A model generated the notes under the pieces. The model searched no databases. It saw only the letters and a list, made by a program, of their open reading frames with translations, and had not been told where the DNA came from. Made by a program: the position numbers and the translations under genes. A DNA stretch of 11,751 nt from UBA2862 sp045658005 (GTDB lineage Bacteria > Bacillota > Clostridia > Christensenellales > Aristaeellaceae). Where the stretch lies: contig JAZOUD010000136.1 in the NCBI GenBank assembly GCA_045658005.1, forward strand, positions 1 through 11,751, written 5' to 3'. This document shows, piece after piece, positions 1-6,860 of the stretch. Within the stretch, counting starts at the first letter, position 1; each line of letters starts with the position of its first letter.

Positions 1-1358
1 TACAGGTCGGGCTTCACGCCGATGTACTTGCAGGCCTCGTAGACCACCGGGACCACGTCGCCGTGGATGGCCGCCACGTGGTGGATGTAGGGGCCTTCGA
101 CCACCTTCGCCTCCAGGCGCCTGAGGTTGTTGACCTCGACCCACACATAGGTGCCGCGGGTCCAGGGGCCGTCGATGCCCCGGGCGTGGCCCAGCAGGAT
201 CGAATACTCGCCGTCGTCGCCGTCGAAGCGCACCAGGCTCATGGGGCCGTGCTTGGCCTCGGCGGACACCGCGCCGTTCTGGGGGAAGGCCACCGGCACG
301 CAGATGCTGGGCTTCTCCTTCGCCACGCTGATCGGCCAGGGGCCGCAGTGCTGCAGCAGCTCGCCGTTGTCGTTGTCGGGATGGCGCACGGTCCAGTCGC
401 TGAACATGACCCGGCGCTCGCCCATGGCGGCGGCCTCGGCGATCAGCTGGCTGATGGCGCCGTGGATGTCAGTCTCGCAGATGACCGGGATGCCCTCTTC
501 GTTGAGCAGCGCGTTGGCGGCGCAGGGCATGATGTGGATCTCGTCCTGCAGCGCGTTCCAGCACTGGATGGCGATGGCGTTGCAGCCGTACTTCGTGGCC
601 AGGCTCTTCATGGCCACCTTCAGCGCGGCGACCTCGGTAAGGCCCTGCTCGTCGATGGAGCAGGTCATGTTCGCGTGGCAGTAGTCCACCACCTTCTGAA
701 CCTCGTTCTTCTCTGCCTTCCACTTGCGCATCTCGGCGTACAGCTCCGGCAGCGGGATCGGCGCCAGTTGGATGTTGAACTTTTCCAGCAGCTCGCCCTC
801 GTTGCACATGGTGCTCCAGAAGTCGAAGGGACGCGGCCCGATCTGCAGGATGCGGGTGCTGCGGAACACCTTGACCACGTTGCACACGGCCAGGAAGTCG
901 CGGATGCCCCGCTCGAACTCCGGGTCCTCCAGGTTGCAGTTGTTCATGTAGGTGAAGGGCACCTTGAAGCGGCGCAGCACCTTGCCGGTGGCAAACAGGC
1001 CGCACTGGCTGTCGCGCAGGCGCATGCCCTTCTCGTCCGGGCGCTCGTCCCGGGGGCCCCACAGCAGCACCGGCACGCCCAGGGCCTTGGCCAGGCGGGC
1101 GCACTCGTACTCGGTGCCGAAGTTGGCGTGGGGAATGAACAGGCCGTCCACCTTTTCACGCTTGAACTTTTCGATGATCTTCTCCAGGCCCGCGTCGTCG
1201 AACAGCAGGCCCTCGTCGTTCACGTCGTCGATGTCCACGAAGTCGATGTTCAGCTCACGCAGCCGGTTCGCGGTCAGCTTGCGGTATTCCAGCGCGGCCG
1301 GCGCGCTGAATATGGCGCGCCGCGTCGGCGCATAGCCCAATTTGATATTTGCAGCCAT
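1..1358 (-). CDS. L-fucose/L-arabinose isomerase family protein (3' end cut by window)
   Basis: The 452 visible codons start at ATG 1358 and run off the left edge, so the C-terminus is missing. The protein resembles the distant L-fucose isomerase-like family (COG2407 type), cytoplasmic metal-dependent enzymes that interconvert an aldose and a ketose. The N-terminal half is a Rossmann-like region with IPHANFG near residues 75-81. The C-terminal half has CETDIHG (294-300), FSDW (319-322) and YIHHVAAIHGD (424-434). By analogy with FucI, Glu295, Asp321 and His427 are the probable metal ligands; this assignment is mine, from spacing. The start is supported by GAAAGGA about 8 bases upstream. It follows the permease stop by 15 bases, so it is the fifth gene of the sugar operon and probably performs the first step after uptake. 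The substrate is unknown: the family covers fucose, arabinose and less common sugars, and many members are uncharacterised. Confidence 0.85.
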   Translation of the reverse strand, partial: MAANIKLGYAPTRRAIFSAPAALEYRKLTANRLRELNIDFVDIDDVNDEGLLFDDAGLEKIIEKFKREKVDGLFIPHANFGTEYECARLAKALGVPVLLWGPRDERPDEKGMRLRDSQCGLFATGKVLRRFKVPFTYMNNCNLEDPEFERGIRDFLAVCNVVKVFRSTRILQIGPRPFDFWSTMCNEGELLEKFNIQLAPIPLPELYAEMRKWKAEKNEVQKVVDYCHANMTCSIDEQGLTEVAALKVAMKSLATKYGCNAIAIQCWNALQDEIHIMPCAANALLNEEGIPVICETDIHGAISQLIAEAAAMGERRVMFSDWTVRHPDNDNGELLQHCGPWPISVAKEKPSICVPVAFPQNGAVSAEAKHGPMSLVRFDGDDGEYSILLGHARGIDGPWTRGTYVWVEVNNLRRLEAKVVEGPYIHHVAAIHGDVVPVVYEACKYIGVKPDL

Positions 1359-1373
1359 GATATTATTCCTTTC

Positions 1374-2408
1374 TTATTTAGCCTCATTCCGCGCCTGCAG
1401 CGCCATCTTGGCCTGCAAATTGCGCTGGGTCTGGTCGATGACGACGGCGAGAATGATCACGACGCCTCGGATGATCTTCTGCCAGAACTCGGAAACGCCG
1501 CACATGGTCATGCCGTCGTTGATGACGCCGATGACGAACGCGCCGACGATGGTGCCCACGATGGTGCCGGAGCCGCCGGCCATGGAGGTGCCGCCCAGTA
1601 CGGTGGCCGCGATGGCGTTCATCTCCCAGCCGTCGCCGGAGGCGGGATGGGCTGCGGACAGCTGCGCGGTGTTGATCAGGCCGATCCACGCGGCGCAGAA
1701 GCCGGAGATGATGTAGACCAGTATCTTCACCCGGTCGGCCTTGATGCCCGACAGCTTGGCGGACTTCTCGTTGCCGCCCACGGCCAGTATGTGCCAGCCG
1801 ATGTGGGTGCGCTTGAGCAGCACCGCCGCCAGTATGGCCAGAACCGCGAACACATACACGCCCGCGGGCACGTTCAGCCAGTTAGTGCCCAGCGCCTTCA
1901 GGCCCACGTTGCCCAGGCCCTCGTAGCCGGAGATCTTCGAGAACGTCGCGCCGTTGGAGCGCAGGTTCGCCAGGCCCCGGCAGATGTACATGGTGCCCAG
2001 CGTGGCGATGAAGGCCGCCACGTTCAGCTTGGTGATGATCAGGCCGTTGATCAGGCCGATCAGGCAGCCCACCAGCAGCATCAGCACGATGACGGCGGGC
2101 ACGGTGAAGTAAATGGTCTTGCCGCCAATGGTCAGGCCCTCCTGGATCAGGCCGCCGGCCAGCATGCCGGTCAGGCCGACGACGGAGCCCACGGACAGGT
2201 CGATGCCGCCGGTGATGATGACGAAGGTCATGCCCAGGGCCAGTATGCCGTACAGCGCCACGTGCTTGGCGACCATCGTCAGCGTGCTGGGCTGCAGGAA
2301 GGAAGACGACGCAAAGCTGAAGAAGATGACCAGTATGATCAGCACGATGAAGGTACGGCCCTTCAACAGGGTCATCAACAGCTGGTTGTTGTTCTTTTTC
2401 ATATTCAT
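1374..2408 (-). CDS. Sugar ABC transporter permease, RbsC-like (BPD_transp_2)
   Basis: A 344-residue polytopic inner-membrane protein of the ribose/xylose/galactoside permease family, which forms the channel as a homodimer. The first membrane segment lies at about residues 20-36. The family signature follows as GMTFVIITGGIDLSVGSVVG (59-78), then several more hydrophobic segments. The cytoplasmic coupling region is around GGNEKSAKLSGI, and a typical late segment contains ATVLGGTSMAGGSGT. Length is normal for the family (about 320-350). Two ATGs compete: 2408 (MNMKK), with AGGAG only 4 bases upstream, and 2402 (MKK), with AGGAG 10 bases upstream. I keep the longer form, but either is possible. 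The gene lies 12 bases downstream of the ATPase and 15 bases upstream of the isomerase, clearly in the same operon. Confidence 0.95.
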   Translation of the reverse strand: MNMKKNNNQLLMTLLKGRTFIVLIILVIFFSFASSSFLQPSTLTMVAKHVALYGILALGMTFVIITGGIDLSVGSVVGLTGMLAGGLIQEGLTIGGKTIYFTVPAVIVLMLLVGCLIGLINGLIITKLNVAAFIATLGTMYICRGLANLRSNGATFSKISGYEGLGNVGLKALGTNWLNVPAGVYVFAVLAILAAVLLKRTHIGWHILAVGGNEKSAKLSGIKADRVKILVYIISGFCAAWIGLINTAQLSAAHPASGDGWEMNAIAATVLGGTSMAGGSGTIVGTIVGAFVIGVINDGMTMCGVSEFWQKIIRGVVIILAVVIDQTQRNLQAKMALQARNEAK

Positions 2409-2420
2409 ACCACTCCTGTC

Positions 2421-3959
2421 TTACGCACTCTTTCCGGTTCCGAGGCCGGCGTAGGAGGCCCGAACGAGGTTGTCCTCGGTGATATCGCTCCCCGTCAGCT
2501 CCGCGGTGCACTTCCCGTTGGAAAGCACATAGATGCGGTCGGCAATCGCCATGATCTCCTTCAGCTCCGAGGAGATGACGATGATCGACAGCCCGCGCTC
2601 GGAGAACTCGTGAATGATCTCAAAGACCTCCGTCTTGGCGCCGATGTCGATGCCGCGGGACGGCTCGTCCATCAGCAGCACCGTGGGATGGGTCATCAGG
2701 CCCTTGGCGATGACCACCTTCTGCTGGTTGCCGCCGGAGAGGGACAATATCGGCAGGTGCTTGTCCGCCACCTTGATGTGCAGGTCCCTGATCTGCTCGT
2801 CCACGGCCTTTTCCTCGGCGGGGTAGTTCATCAGGAAGCCCTTCAGGAAGTCGGTTAGCGAGGCCAGCGAGGCGTTTTTACAGATGTCCAGGCTCTGCAC
2901 CAGGCCCTGGCGCTGCCGGTCCTCCGGCACCAGCGCGAAGCCGGCGTTCAGCTGGTCGGCGATCTGGCCGATCTTCATGGGCTTGCCCTGGTAGATCACC
3001 TCTCCGGTGTGCTCGGGGCGCATGCCCATGAGGCATTCGAACAGCTCGCTGCGGCCTGCGCCCAGAAGGCCGTAGATGCCCAGCACCTCGCCCTTCTTCA
3101 GGTACATGCTCACGTCGTCCAGCAGCCAGCCGCCGCCGGTCTTGGGCAGGCGCAGGTGGTTGACCTCCAGCACCTTTTCGGCCTTGTCCAGGTCGATGCT
3201 CCGCGTAAAGCGGTGGTACTGGGTGTTCTTGCCCACCATGTTTTCCACGATCCAGGACAGGTCGATGTCCTTGATGTCGGCGTCCGCCACGTACTTGCCG
3301 TCCCGCAGGATGGTGACGTGGTCGCCGATCTCCATGATCTCCTCCAGGCGGTGGGAGATGTAGACGATGGATATCCCCTGCTCCAGCAGCTCGCGCATGA
3401 TCTTGAACAGCACCTTCACCTCTGCCGCGGAAAGGGAGGAGGTGGGCTCGTCCATGATCAGCACCCGCAGGTCGTTCTCCACCAGGTTGCGGGCGATCTC
3501 CACCATCTGCTGCTGGCCGACGCGCAGGTCGCCCACCATCGTCTCGGGGGGAATCTCGTGCTCCAGGTGCTTGAGTATCCGCTTCGCGCCCTCGATGTGG
3601 GCCTTGTCGTCCAGGAACAGGCCCTTGCGCTTTTCGTGGCACATGAAGATGTTCTGGTAGACGGTCAGGTTCTGGAAAAGGCTCAGCTCCTGGTGGATGA
3701 TGCCTATGCCCTTGGCCCTGGCGGCGTTGGTATCCTTGAAGTAGACCTCCTCGCCGTCCATGTACATCTTGCCGGCGGAGGGCTGCTCGATGCCCGCGAT
3801 CATCTTCATCAGCGTGCTCTTGCCCGCGCCGTTCTCGCCAATCAGCACGTTTACCTTGCCCTTGAGCAGGTCGAAGGAAACCTGGTCCAGCGCCTTGGTG
3901 CCAGGGTAGATCTTGTCGATCTTTTCACAGTGGAGCACTACATTGGGATCATCAAACAT
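2421..3959 (-). CDS. Sugar ABC transporter ATP-binding protein, RbsA/MglA-like, two nucleotide-binding domains
   Basis: A 512-residue fused double ATPase that powers import of a carbohydrate. Domain 1 has Walker A GENGAGKST (41-49), Q-loop HQELSLF (89-95), signature LRVGQQQ (145-151), Walker B VLIMDEPTSS (166-175) and the switch His in YISHRLEE. Domain 2 has a degenerate Walker A, GLLGAGRSE (297-305), signature LSGGNQQK (407-414) and Walker B LLMDEPSRGID (428-438). This asymmetry, with one weakened P-loop, is normal for the RbsA/XylG/MglA group. An in-frame ATG at 3977 would overlap the previous stop as ATGA but has no Shine-Dalgarno. The ATG at 3959 has AGGAGGG 6-7 bases upstream, so I chose it. 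The gene lies between the DUF2291 gene and the permease. Confidence 0.95.
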   Translation of the reverse strand: MFDDPNVVLHCEKIDKIYPGTKALDQVSFDLLKGKVNVLIGENGAGKSTLMKMIAGIEQPSAGKMYMDGEEVYFKDTNAARAKGIGIIHQELSLFQNLTVYQNIFMCHEKRKGLFLDDKAHIEGAKRILKHLEHEIPPETMVGDLRVGQQQMVEIARNLVENDLRVLIMDEPTSSLSAAEVKVLFKIMRELLEQGISIVYISHRLEEIMEIGDHVTILRDGKYVADADIKDIDLSWIVENMVGKNTQYHRFTRSIDLDKAEKVLEVNHLRLPKTGGGWLLDDVSMYLKKGEVLGIYGLLGAGRSELFECLMGMRPEHTGEVIYQGKPMKIGQIADQLNAGFALVPEDRQRQGLVQSLDICKNASLASLTDFLKGFLMNYPAEEKAVDEQIRDLHIKVADKHLPILSLSGGNQQKVVIAKGLMTHPTVLLMDEPSRGIDIGAKTEVFEIIHEFSERGLSIIVISSELKEIMAIADRIYVLSNGKCTAELTGSDITEDNLVRASYAGLGTGKSA

Positions 3960-3973
3960 TGCGCGCCCTCCTG

Positions 3974-4561
3974 TCATTCAATCGTGATCGCCACGGGCGT
4001 GACCGTCACTTCCTTGCCGGAAGCCGAGGCCGCGCCGACGATCTGCACGGTCTTGCCCTGGATGCCCTCGTCGATGGCCAGCGGGACCACCACCAGCTCG
4101 TCCAGCTGGCTGTTCAGCGCCTTGGCGTACTGGCTCCATTCGGTCTGGTTGGTGAAGTCGGCAAAGCCCTTCACGGTCTGGGCGTCGCGCACGTCGGTGC
4201 CGGAATAGATGCTGCCCAGCTGCACGGTGAACACGGCGTCGCCGGAATAGCCCTCGGGCACGACGGTGATGGAATTTTTCTTGCCGCCGGCCTTGGAGAC
4301 GAATTCGCTGACGGTGCCCTTGATGCTCACGGCGGTGCCGGGGCCGATCGCGGCCACGTCCAGCGCAGCGATATCCTGCGCCTTGCCGGTGATCTCACTG
4401 ACGACGCTCTCCCAGTCGCCGCTGGAGGAGGCGTTGGCGTCAAACGCCACCTCGCCGGTGTACTGGCCCTCGGTGCCCTTGTCGATCACCTTCGCGGACA
4501 GGGCCAGAAACACCACCAGCACCACGGCCAGGGCGATACAAATGATTGTCTTCTTATTCAT
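3974..4561 (-). CDS. DUF2291 family protein, membrane-anchored, transporter-associated
   Basis: A 195-residue protein with one N-terminal hydrophobic helix (about residues 5-23) followed by a soluble domain expected outside the membrane. The family call rests on the core segment YSGTDVRDAQTVKGFADF and the following NQTEWSQYAKALN. These match my memory of the DUF2291 signature (GTalRDA...FNDFxNQxEY...aLN). DUF2291 proteins are annotated as predicted periplasmic lipoproteins and sit next to ribose-type ABC transporters; their function is unknown. The usual lipobox cysteine is absent: the position after the hydrophobic stretch reads LALSAKV. The only Cys near the N-terminus is residue 8, inside the helix. 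The protein is therefore more likely an uncleaved single-pass anchor. AAAGGAGA lies 8 bases before ATG 4561. The gene sits between the binding protein and the ATPase. Confidence 0.82.
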   Translation of the reverse strand: MNKKTIICIALAVVLVVFLALSAKVIDKGTEGQYTGEVAFDANASSSGDWESVVSEITGKAQDIAALDVAAIGPGTAVSIKGTVSEFVSKAGGKKNSITVVPEGYSGDAVFTVQLGSIYSGTDVRDAQTVKGFADFTNQTEWSQYAKALNSQLDELVVVPLAIDEGIQGKTVQIVGAASASGKEVTVTPVAITIE

Positions 4562-4598
4562 GACAGCGTTCTCCTTTGCTTCAACCGGGTAGAAATAT

Positions 4599-4624
4599 GG
4601 CGGGGATGAAAGACCATCCCCGCC
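4599..4624 (-). promoter_or_regulatory. Intercistronic hairpin between binding-protein and DUF2291 genes
   Basis: A perfect 10-bp stem (GGCGGGGATG / CATCCCCGCC) closes a 6-base loop, 20 bases after the binding-protein stop. No U-tract follows in the transcript direction (it continues ATATTTCTACC), so full termination is unlikely. Such hairpins after a solute-binding-protein gene commonly protect the upstream message from 3' decay or attenuate read-through. That would give excess binding protein over the membrane components. This role is inference. Confidence 0.75.
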
Positions 4625-4644
4625 AAACGGGTTTCAATCAGGTA

Positions 4645-5580
4645 TCAGTCGCCGGAGTACACGAAGGCGGACAGCTTGTCCACGTTCTCAGCGGTGATGG
4701 CCACGCAGGGCACCAGCTGCTTCTCCTGCTCGGGCAGGGTGCCGTTCTTGATGTAGGCGTCGGCCTCCTCGATGGCCAGCTCGGTGATCGCGGCGATCTG
4801 CTGCAGGGCGGTGCCGACCATCTTGCCGTCCTTGATGTAGGCGGCAGCCTCGTCAGAGCCGTCCAGGCCGATGATCTTGATGTCCTCGCGGCCGGCGTCG
4901 ATGCAGGCCTGGGTCGCGCCGCAAGCCATGGTGTCGTTGCCGCAGATGATGCCGGTGATCTCGGGATGCTCCTGCAGGATGGCTTCGGTCTTCTCATAGC
5001 CCTGGGTCTGATCCCAGTTGGCGGACTGCTGCGCCACCATCTCCAGCGTGTCGTACTCGTCGATCACGGCGTGGTAGTTGTCGGAGCGCACGTGGCAGTT
5101 GGTGTCGGACTCCAGGCCCAGCAGCTCGGCGTACTTGCCTTCGTAGTTCATGGCCTCGACCCACTTCTCGGCGATGGCGGCAGCGCCCTGAGCGTTGTCG
5201 GCGACGATCTGGGCCTTGGCGAGGCCGGACTCATTGATCTCGCGGTCGATCAGGAACACGGGGATGCCCGCGTCGTCGGCCTTCTTGACGGCCTCGATGG
5301 AGGCGTCGGCGCCGGCGTTGTCGCAGATGATGGCGACGGCCTTGTCGTTGATGGCGGCCTCGAACATCTCCAGCTGCTTGGCAGCGTCGTCGTCATGGGA
5401 CATGCACTTCACTTCGTAGCCCAGCGCTTCCGCCTTCGGCGCGCCGACATCCTGCTCGGTCTTGAAGAACGGGTTGGAGGTGGAGGGGGTGATGATGTAG
5501 ATGATGCCTTCGGCGGACGCGAACGCGGCCAGGCTCATCACGAGAACCAGTGCCAGGACGATGGAACAGATCTTCTTCAT
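4645..5580 (-). CDS. Sugar ABC transporter substrate-binding protein, RbsB-like (Peripla_BP_4)
   Basis: A 311-residue exported receptor that delivers sugar to the permease. A Sec signal peptide (MKK, hydrophobic core, AFASA) ends near Ala23 before Glu24. The mature part follows E. coli RbsB closely, and the known ribose contacts can be placed: Asn36, Phe38 and Phe39 in TSNPFF; Asp112-Arg113 in IDRE; Arg165; Asn215 in GNDTMACGA; Asp240 in GLDGSDE; Gln260 in TALQQ. The RbsB Phe164 position is Trp189 (NWDQTQGY). This argues for a pyranose ligand with an altered aromatic wall. There is no lipobox cysteine at the cleavage site, which is unusual for a monoderm Firmicute. AAAGGAGG stands about 8 bases before ATG 5580. 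First gene of the operon. The ligand is not determined. Confidence 0.94.
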   Translation of the reverse strand: MKKICSIVLALVLVMSLAAFASAEGIIYIITPSTSNPFFKTEQDVGAPKAEALGYEVKCMSHDDDAAKQLEMFEAAINDKAVAIICDNAGADASIEAVKKADDAGIPVFLIDREINESGLAKAQIVADNAQGAAAIAEKWVEAMNYEGKYAELLGLESDTNCHVRSDNYHAVIDEYDTLEMVAQQSANWDQTQGYEKTEAILQEHPEITGIICGNDTMACGATQACIDAGREDIKIIGLDGSDEAAAYIKDGKMVGTALQQIAAITELAIEEADAYIKNGTLPEQEKQLVPCVAITAENVDKLSAFVYSGD

Positions 5581-5603
5581 GGGGTTATCCTCCTTTTATT
5601 CTC

Positions 5604-5620
5604 GGCCCCTCGGCGGGGCC
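5604..5620 (-). promoter_or_regulatory. Leader hairpin upstream of the binding-protein ribosome binding site
   Basis: GGCCCC and GGGGCC form a 6-bp GC-only stem with a 5-base loop, ending a few bases before the AAGGAGG of the binding-protein gene. It would sit in the 5' untranslated leader, leaving the Shine-Dalgarno single-stranded. Likely an mRNA-stabilising structure; a regulatory role is not shown. Confidence 0.5.
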
Positions 5621-5631
5621 AGTCGCTCATC

Positions 5632-5646
5632 GCGGTTTATCACCGC
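5632..5646 (-). promoter_or_regulatory. Second leader hairpin near the transcript start
   Basis: GCGGT and ACCGC pair around a 5-base loop. On the minus strand this lies just downstream of the predicted start of transcription (about 5650), so the operon transcript would begin with a small stem-loop. It could equally be an operator half-site pair just after the start point. The stem is only 5 bp. Confidence 0.35.
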
Positions 5647-5656
5647 TTGCAATATC

Positions 5657-5685
5657 ATTATAACCCTTTAGGTACTAAATTTCAA
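5657..5685 (-). promoter_or_regulatory. Promoter of the sugar operon
   Basis: On the minus strand, TTGAAA (5685-5680) and a perfect TATAAT (5662-5657) are separated by exactly 17 bases. That is 11 of 12 matches to the vegetative consensus. The predicted transcript starts near 5650, giving a leader of about 70 bases before ATG 5580. The spacer contains the symmetric TTTAG-gta-CTAAA element, and the -35 box overlaps another palindrome, which fits repression by a divergently encoded regulator. Confidence 0.82.
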
Positions 5686-5724
5686 TAAATTATTGAGATG
5701 AAATTGACTAAATTCACTAAATCA
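5667..5724. promoter_or_regulatory. Candidate operator cluster between divergent promoters
   Basis: Three kinds of symmetry are visible. TTTAG-GTA-CTAAA (5667-5679) sits inside the operon promoter spacer. TCAATAA-A-TTATTGA (5682-5696) is a perfect 15-base palindrome overlapping the operon -35 and ending 7 bases before the regulator -35. ACTAAAT recurs at 5674, 5707 and 5716, the last two within the regulator promoter. None has the central CG typical of LacI-family operators, so which element is bound is unknown. Placement strongly suggests regulation of both promoters. Confidence 0.5.
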
Positions 5725-5732
5725 CATATAAT
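5704..5732 (+). promoter_or_regulatory. Promoter of the LacI-family regulator gene
   Basis: TTGACT (5704-5709) and a perfect TATAAT (5727-5732) with 17-base spacing. The expected start, about 5738-5740, falls at the first bases of GAGGTGA, the ribosome binding site. The message would therefore have a leader of only about 10-12 bases. Confidence 0.85.
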
Positions 5733-5749
5733 GGAATTGAGGTGATACG

Positions 5750-6757
5750 ATGTCCATCACGGCAAAGCAGCTGGCCGCGAAGCTGGGCCTTTCCGAATCT
5801 GCGATCTCCCTGGCGCTCAACGACAAGCCGGGGGTCAGCCGCGAAACGCGAATGCGCGTCATCGAGGCGGCGAAGGCCTACGGCTACGACTTTTCCAAAA
5901 AGGCCTCCGCGGCCACCGGCAGGAAGGGCACGATATGCTTTGCCATCTATAAAAAGAGCGGCGCCGTTGTCTCGGACACGCCCTTCTTTTCCACATTGAC
6001 GGACGGCATCAGCATGGGCTGCCGGCGGCAGCACTACGACTGCGTGGTGCGCTACCTGTACGAGGACGACGACATCGCCGACCAGGTGTACACCCTCGGC
6101 GCTTCCCAGTTTTCCGGGATCATACTGCTGGCCACAGAGATCGACGAGGGAACGCTCAAGGGCTTCAACCGTCTCAGCATCCCCATGGTCGTGCTGGACG
6201 CCTATTATGAAAAGCTGAATTTCAATTTCATACTGATCAACAACGTGCAGGGGGCCTACATGGCCACGGAGCACCTGATCAAGAAGCGGCGCACCCAGCC
6301 GGGCTACCTGCGCTCGGACTACTGGATCAGCAACTTTGAGCAGCGCGCCGACGGCTTTTACAAGGCCATCCGCGCCGCCGGCATGTCCACGGCCAAATCC
6401 CAGGTCCTGCGGCTGACCCCCTCCCAGGAGGGGGCCTACGCGGATATGAAGCGGCTACTGAACGCGGGCGAGAGGCCGGTGGACTGCTACTTCGCCGACA
6501 ACGACCTGATCGCCATCGGCGCGATCCTGGCCCTGAAGGAGGCGGGCTATCGCGTCCCGGAGGACGTGGCCGTGGTCGGCTTCGACGACATGCCCGCCTG
6601 CGAATACATGGACCCCCAGCTGACCACGATCATGGTGCCCAAGCTGTTCATGGGCGAGACCGCCGCCATGCGGGTCATCCAGCTGATCGAGGGCGCCAAC
6701 ACCCAGCCGCTGAAAATCGAGGTCTCGACAAAGCTGGTCAGGCGAAGGAGCGTGTAG
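5750..6757 (+). CDS. LacI-family transcriptional regulator
   Basis: A 335-residue cytoplasmic DNA-binding regulator. The N-terminal helix-turn-helix spans residues 4-23 (TAKQLAAKLGLSESAISLAL), with the usual continuation VSRETRMRVIEAAKAYGY (29-46) and a hinge around 50-60. The rest is a periplasmic-binding-protein-like sensor: PFFSTLTDGI (78-87), VVLD near 147-150, a DGF motif near 201-203, ADNDLIAIGA (249-258) and VGFDDMP (275-281). Length is typical. GAGGTGA (5739-5745) sets the start. It is divergent from the sugar operon and shares its control region. The simplest reading is local repression relieved by the imported sugar or a derivative, but activation cannot be excluded. The gene shares the high-GC codon style of the operon. 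Confidence 0.93.
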   Translation: MSITAKQLAAKLGLSESAISLALNDKPGVSRETRMRVIEAAKAYGYDFSKKASAATGRKGTICFAIYKKSGAVVSDTPFFSTLTDGISMGCRRQHYDCVVRYLYEDDDIADQVYTLGASQFSGIILLATEIDEGTLKGFNRLSIPMVVLDAYYEKLNFNFILINNVQGAYMATEHLIKKRRTQPGYLRSDYWISNFEQRADGFYKAIRAAGMSTAKSQVLRLTPSQEGAYADMKRLLNAGERPVDCYFADNDLIAIGAILALKEAGYRVPEDVAVVGFDDMPACEYMDPQLTTIMVPKLFMGETAAMRVIQLIEGANTQPLKIEVSTKLVRRRSV

Positions 6758-6784
6758 GGGGTGGATTGGTCACAGATGTGAGGT

Positions 6785-6815
6785 CCTGCCCGCGTTCAAT
6801 CGTATATCGGGCAGG
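6785..6815. terminator. Inverted repeat between convergent genes, weak terminator candidate
   Basis: CCTGCCCG and CGGGCAGG form a perfect 8-bp stem around a 15-base loop. It sits between the converging regulator gene and the three-gene operon. No clear T-run follows on either strand, so a factor-independent terminator is doubtful. The location is where one would be expected. Confidence 0.35.
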
Positions 6816-6860
6816 CTCCCTGCATTGGGAAACAGACGATCGGCATCGCCAGTCATGATA

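Noticed and set aside
63..2858. Very long plus-strand open frame of 931 codons
   Set aside because: It lies antisense to the isomerase, permease and ATPase genes, has low-complexity His/Asp/Ala-rich translation, and results from GC-rich codon bias on the opposite strand.
3009..4208. Plus-strand open frame of 399 codons
   Set aside because: Antisense to the ATPase and DUF2291 genes, with no family resemblance and no ribosome site.
4576..5688. Plus-strand open frame of 370 codons
   Set aside because: Antisense to the binding-protein gene, whose signal peptide and ligand residues are unmistakable.
5717..6274. Minus-strand open frame opposite the regulator gene
   Set aside because: The plus-strand LacI protein has a clear helix-turn-helix, promoter and ribosome site; the antisense frame has none.
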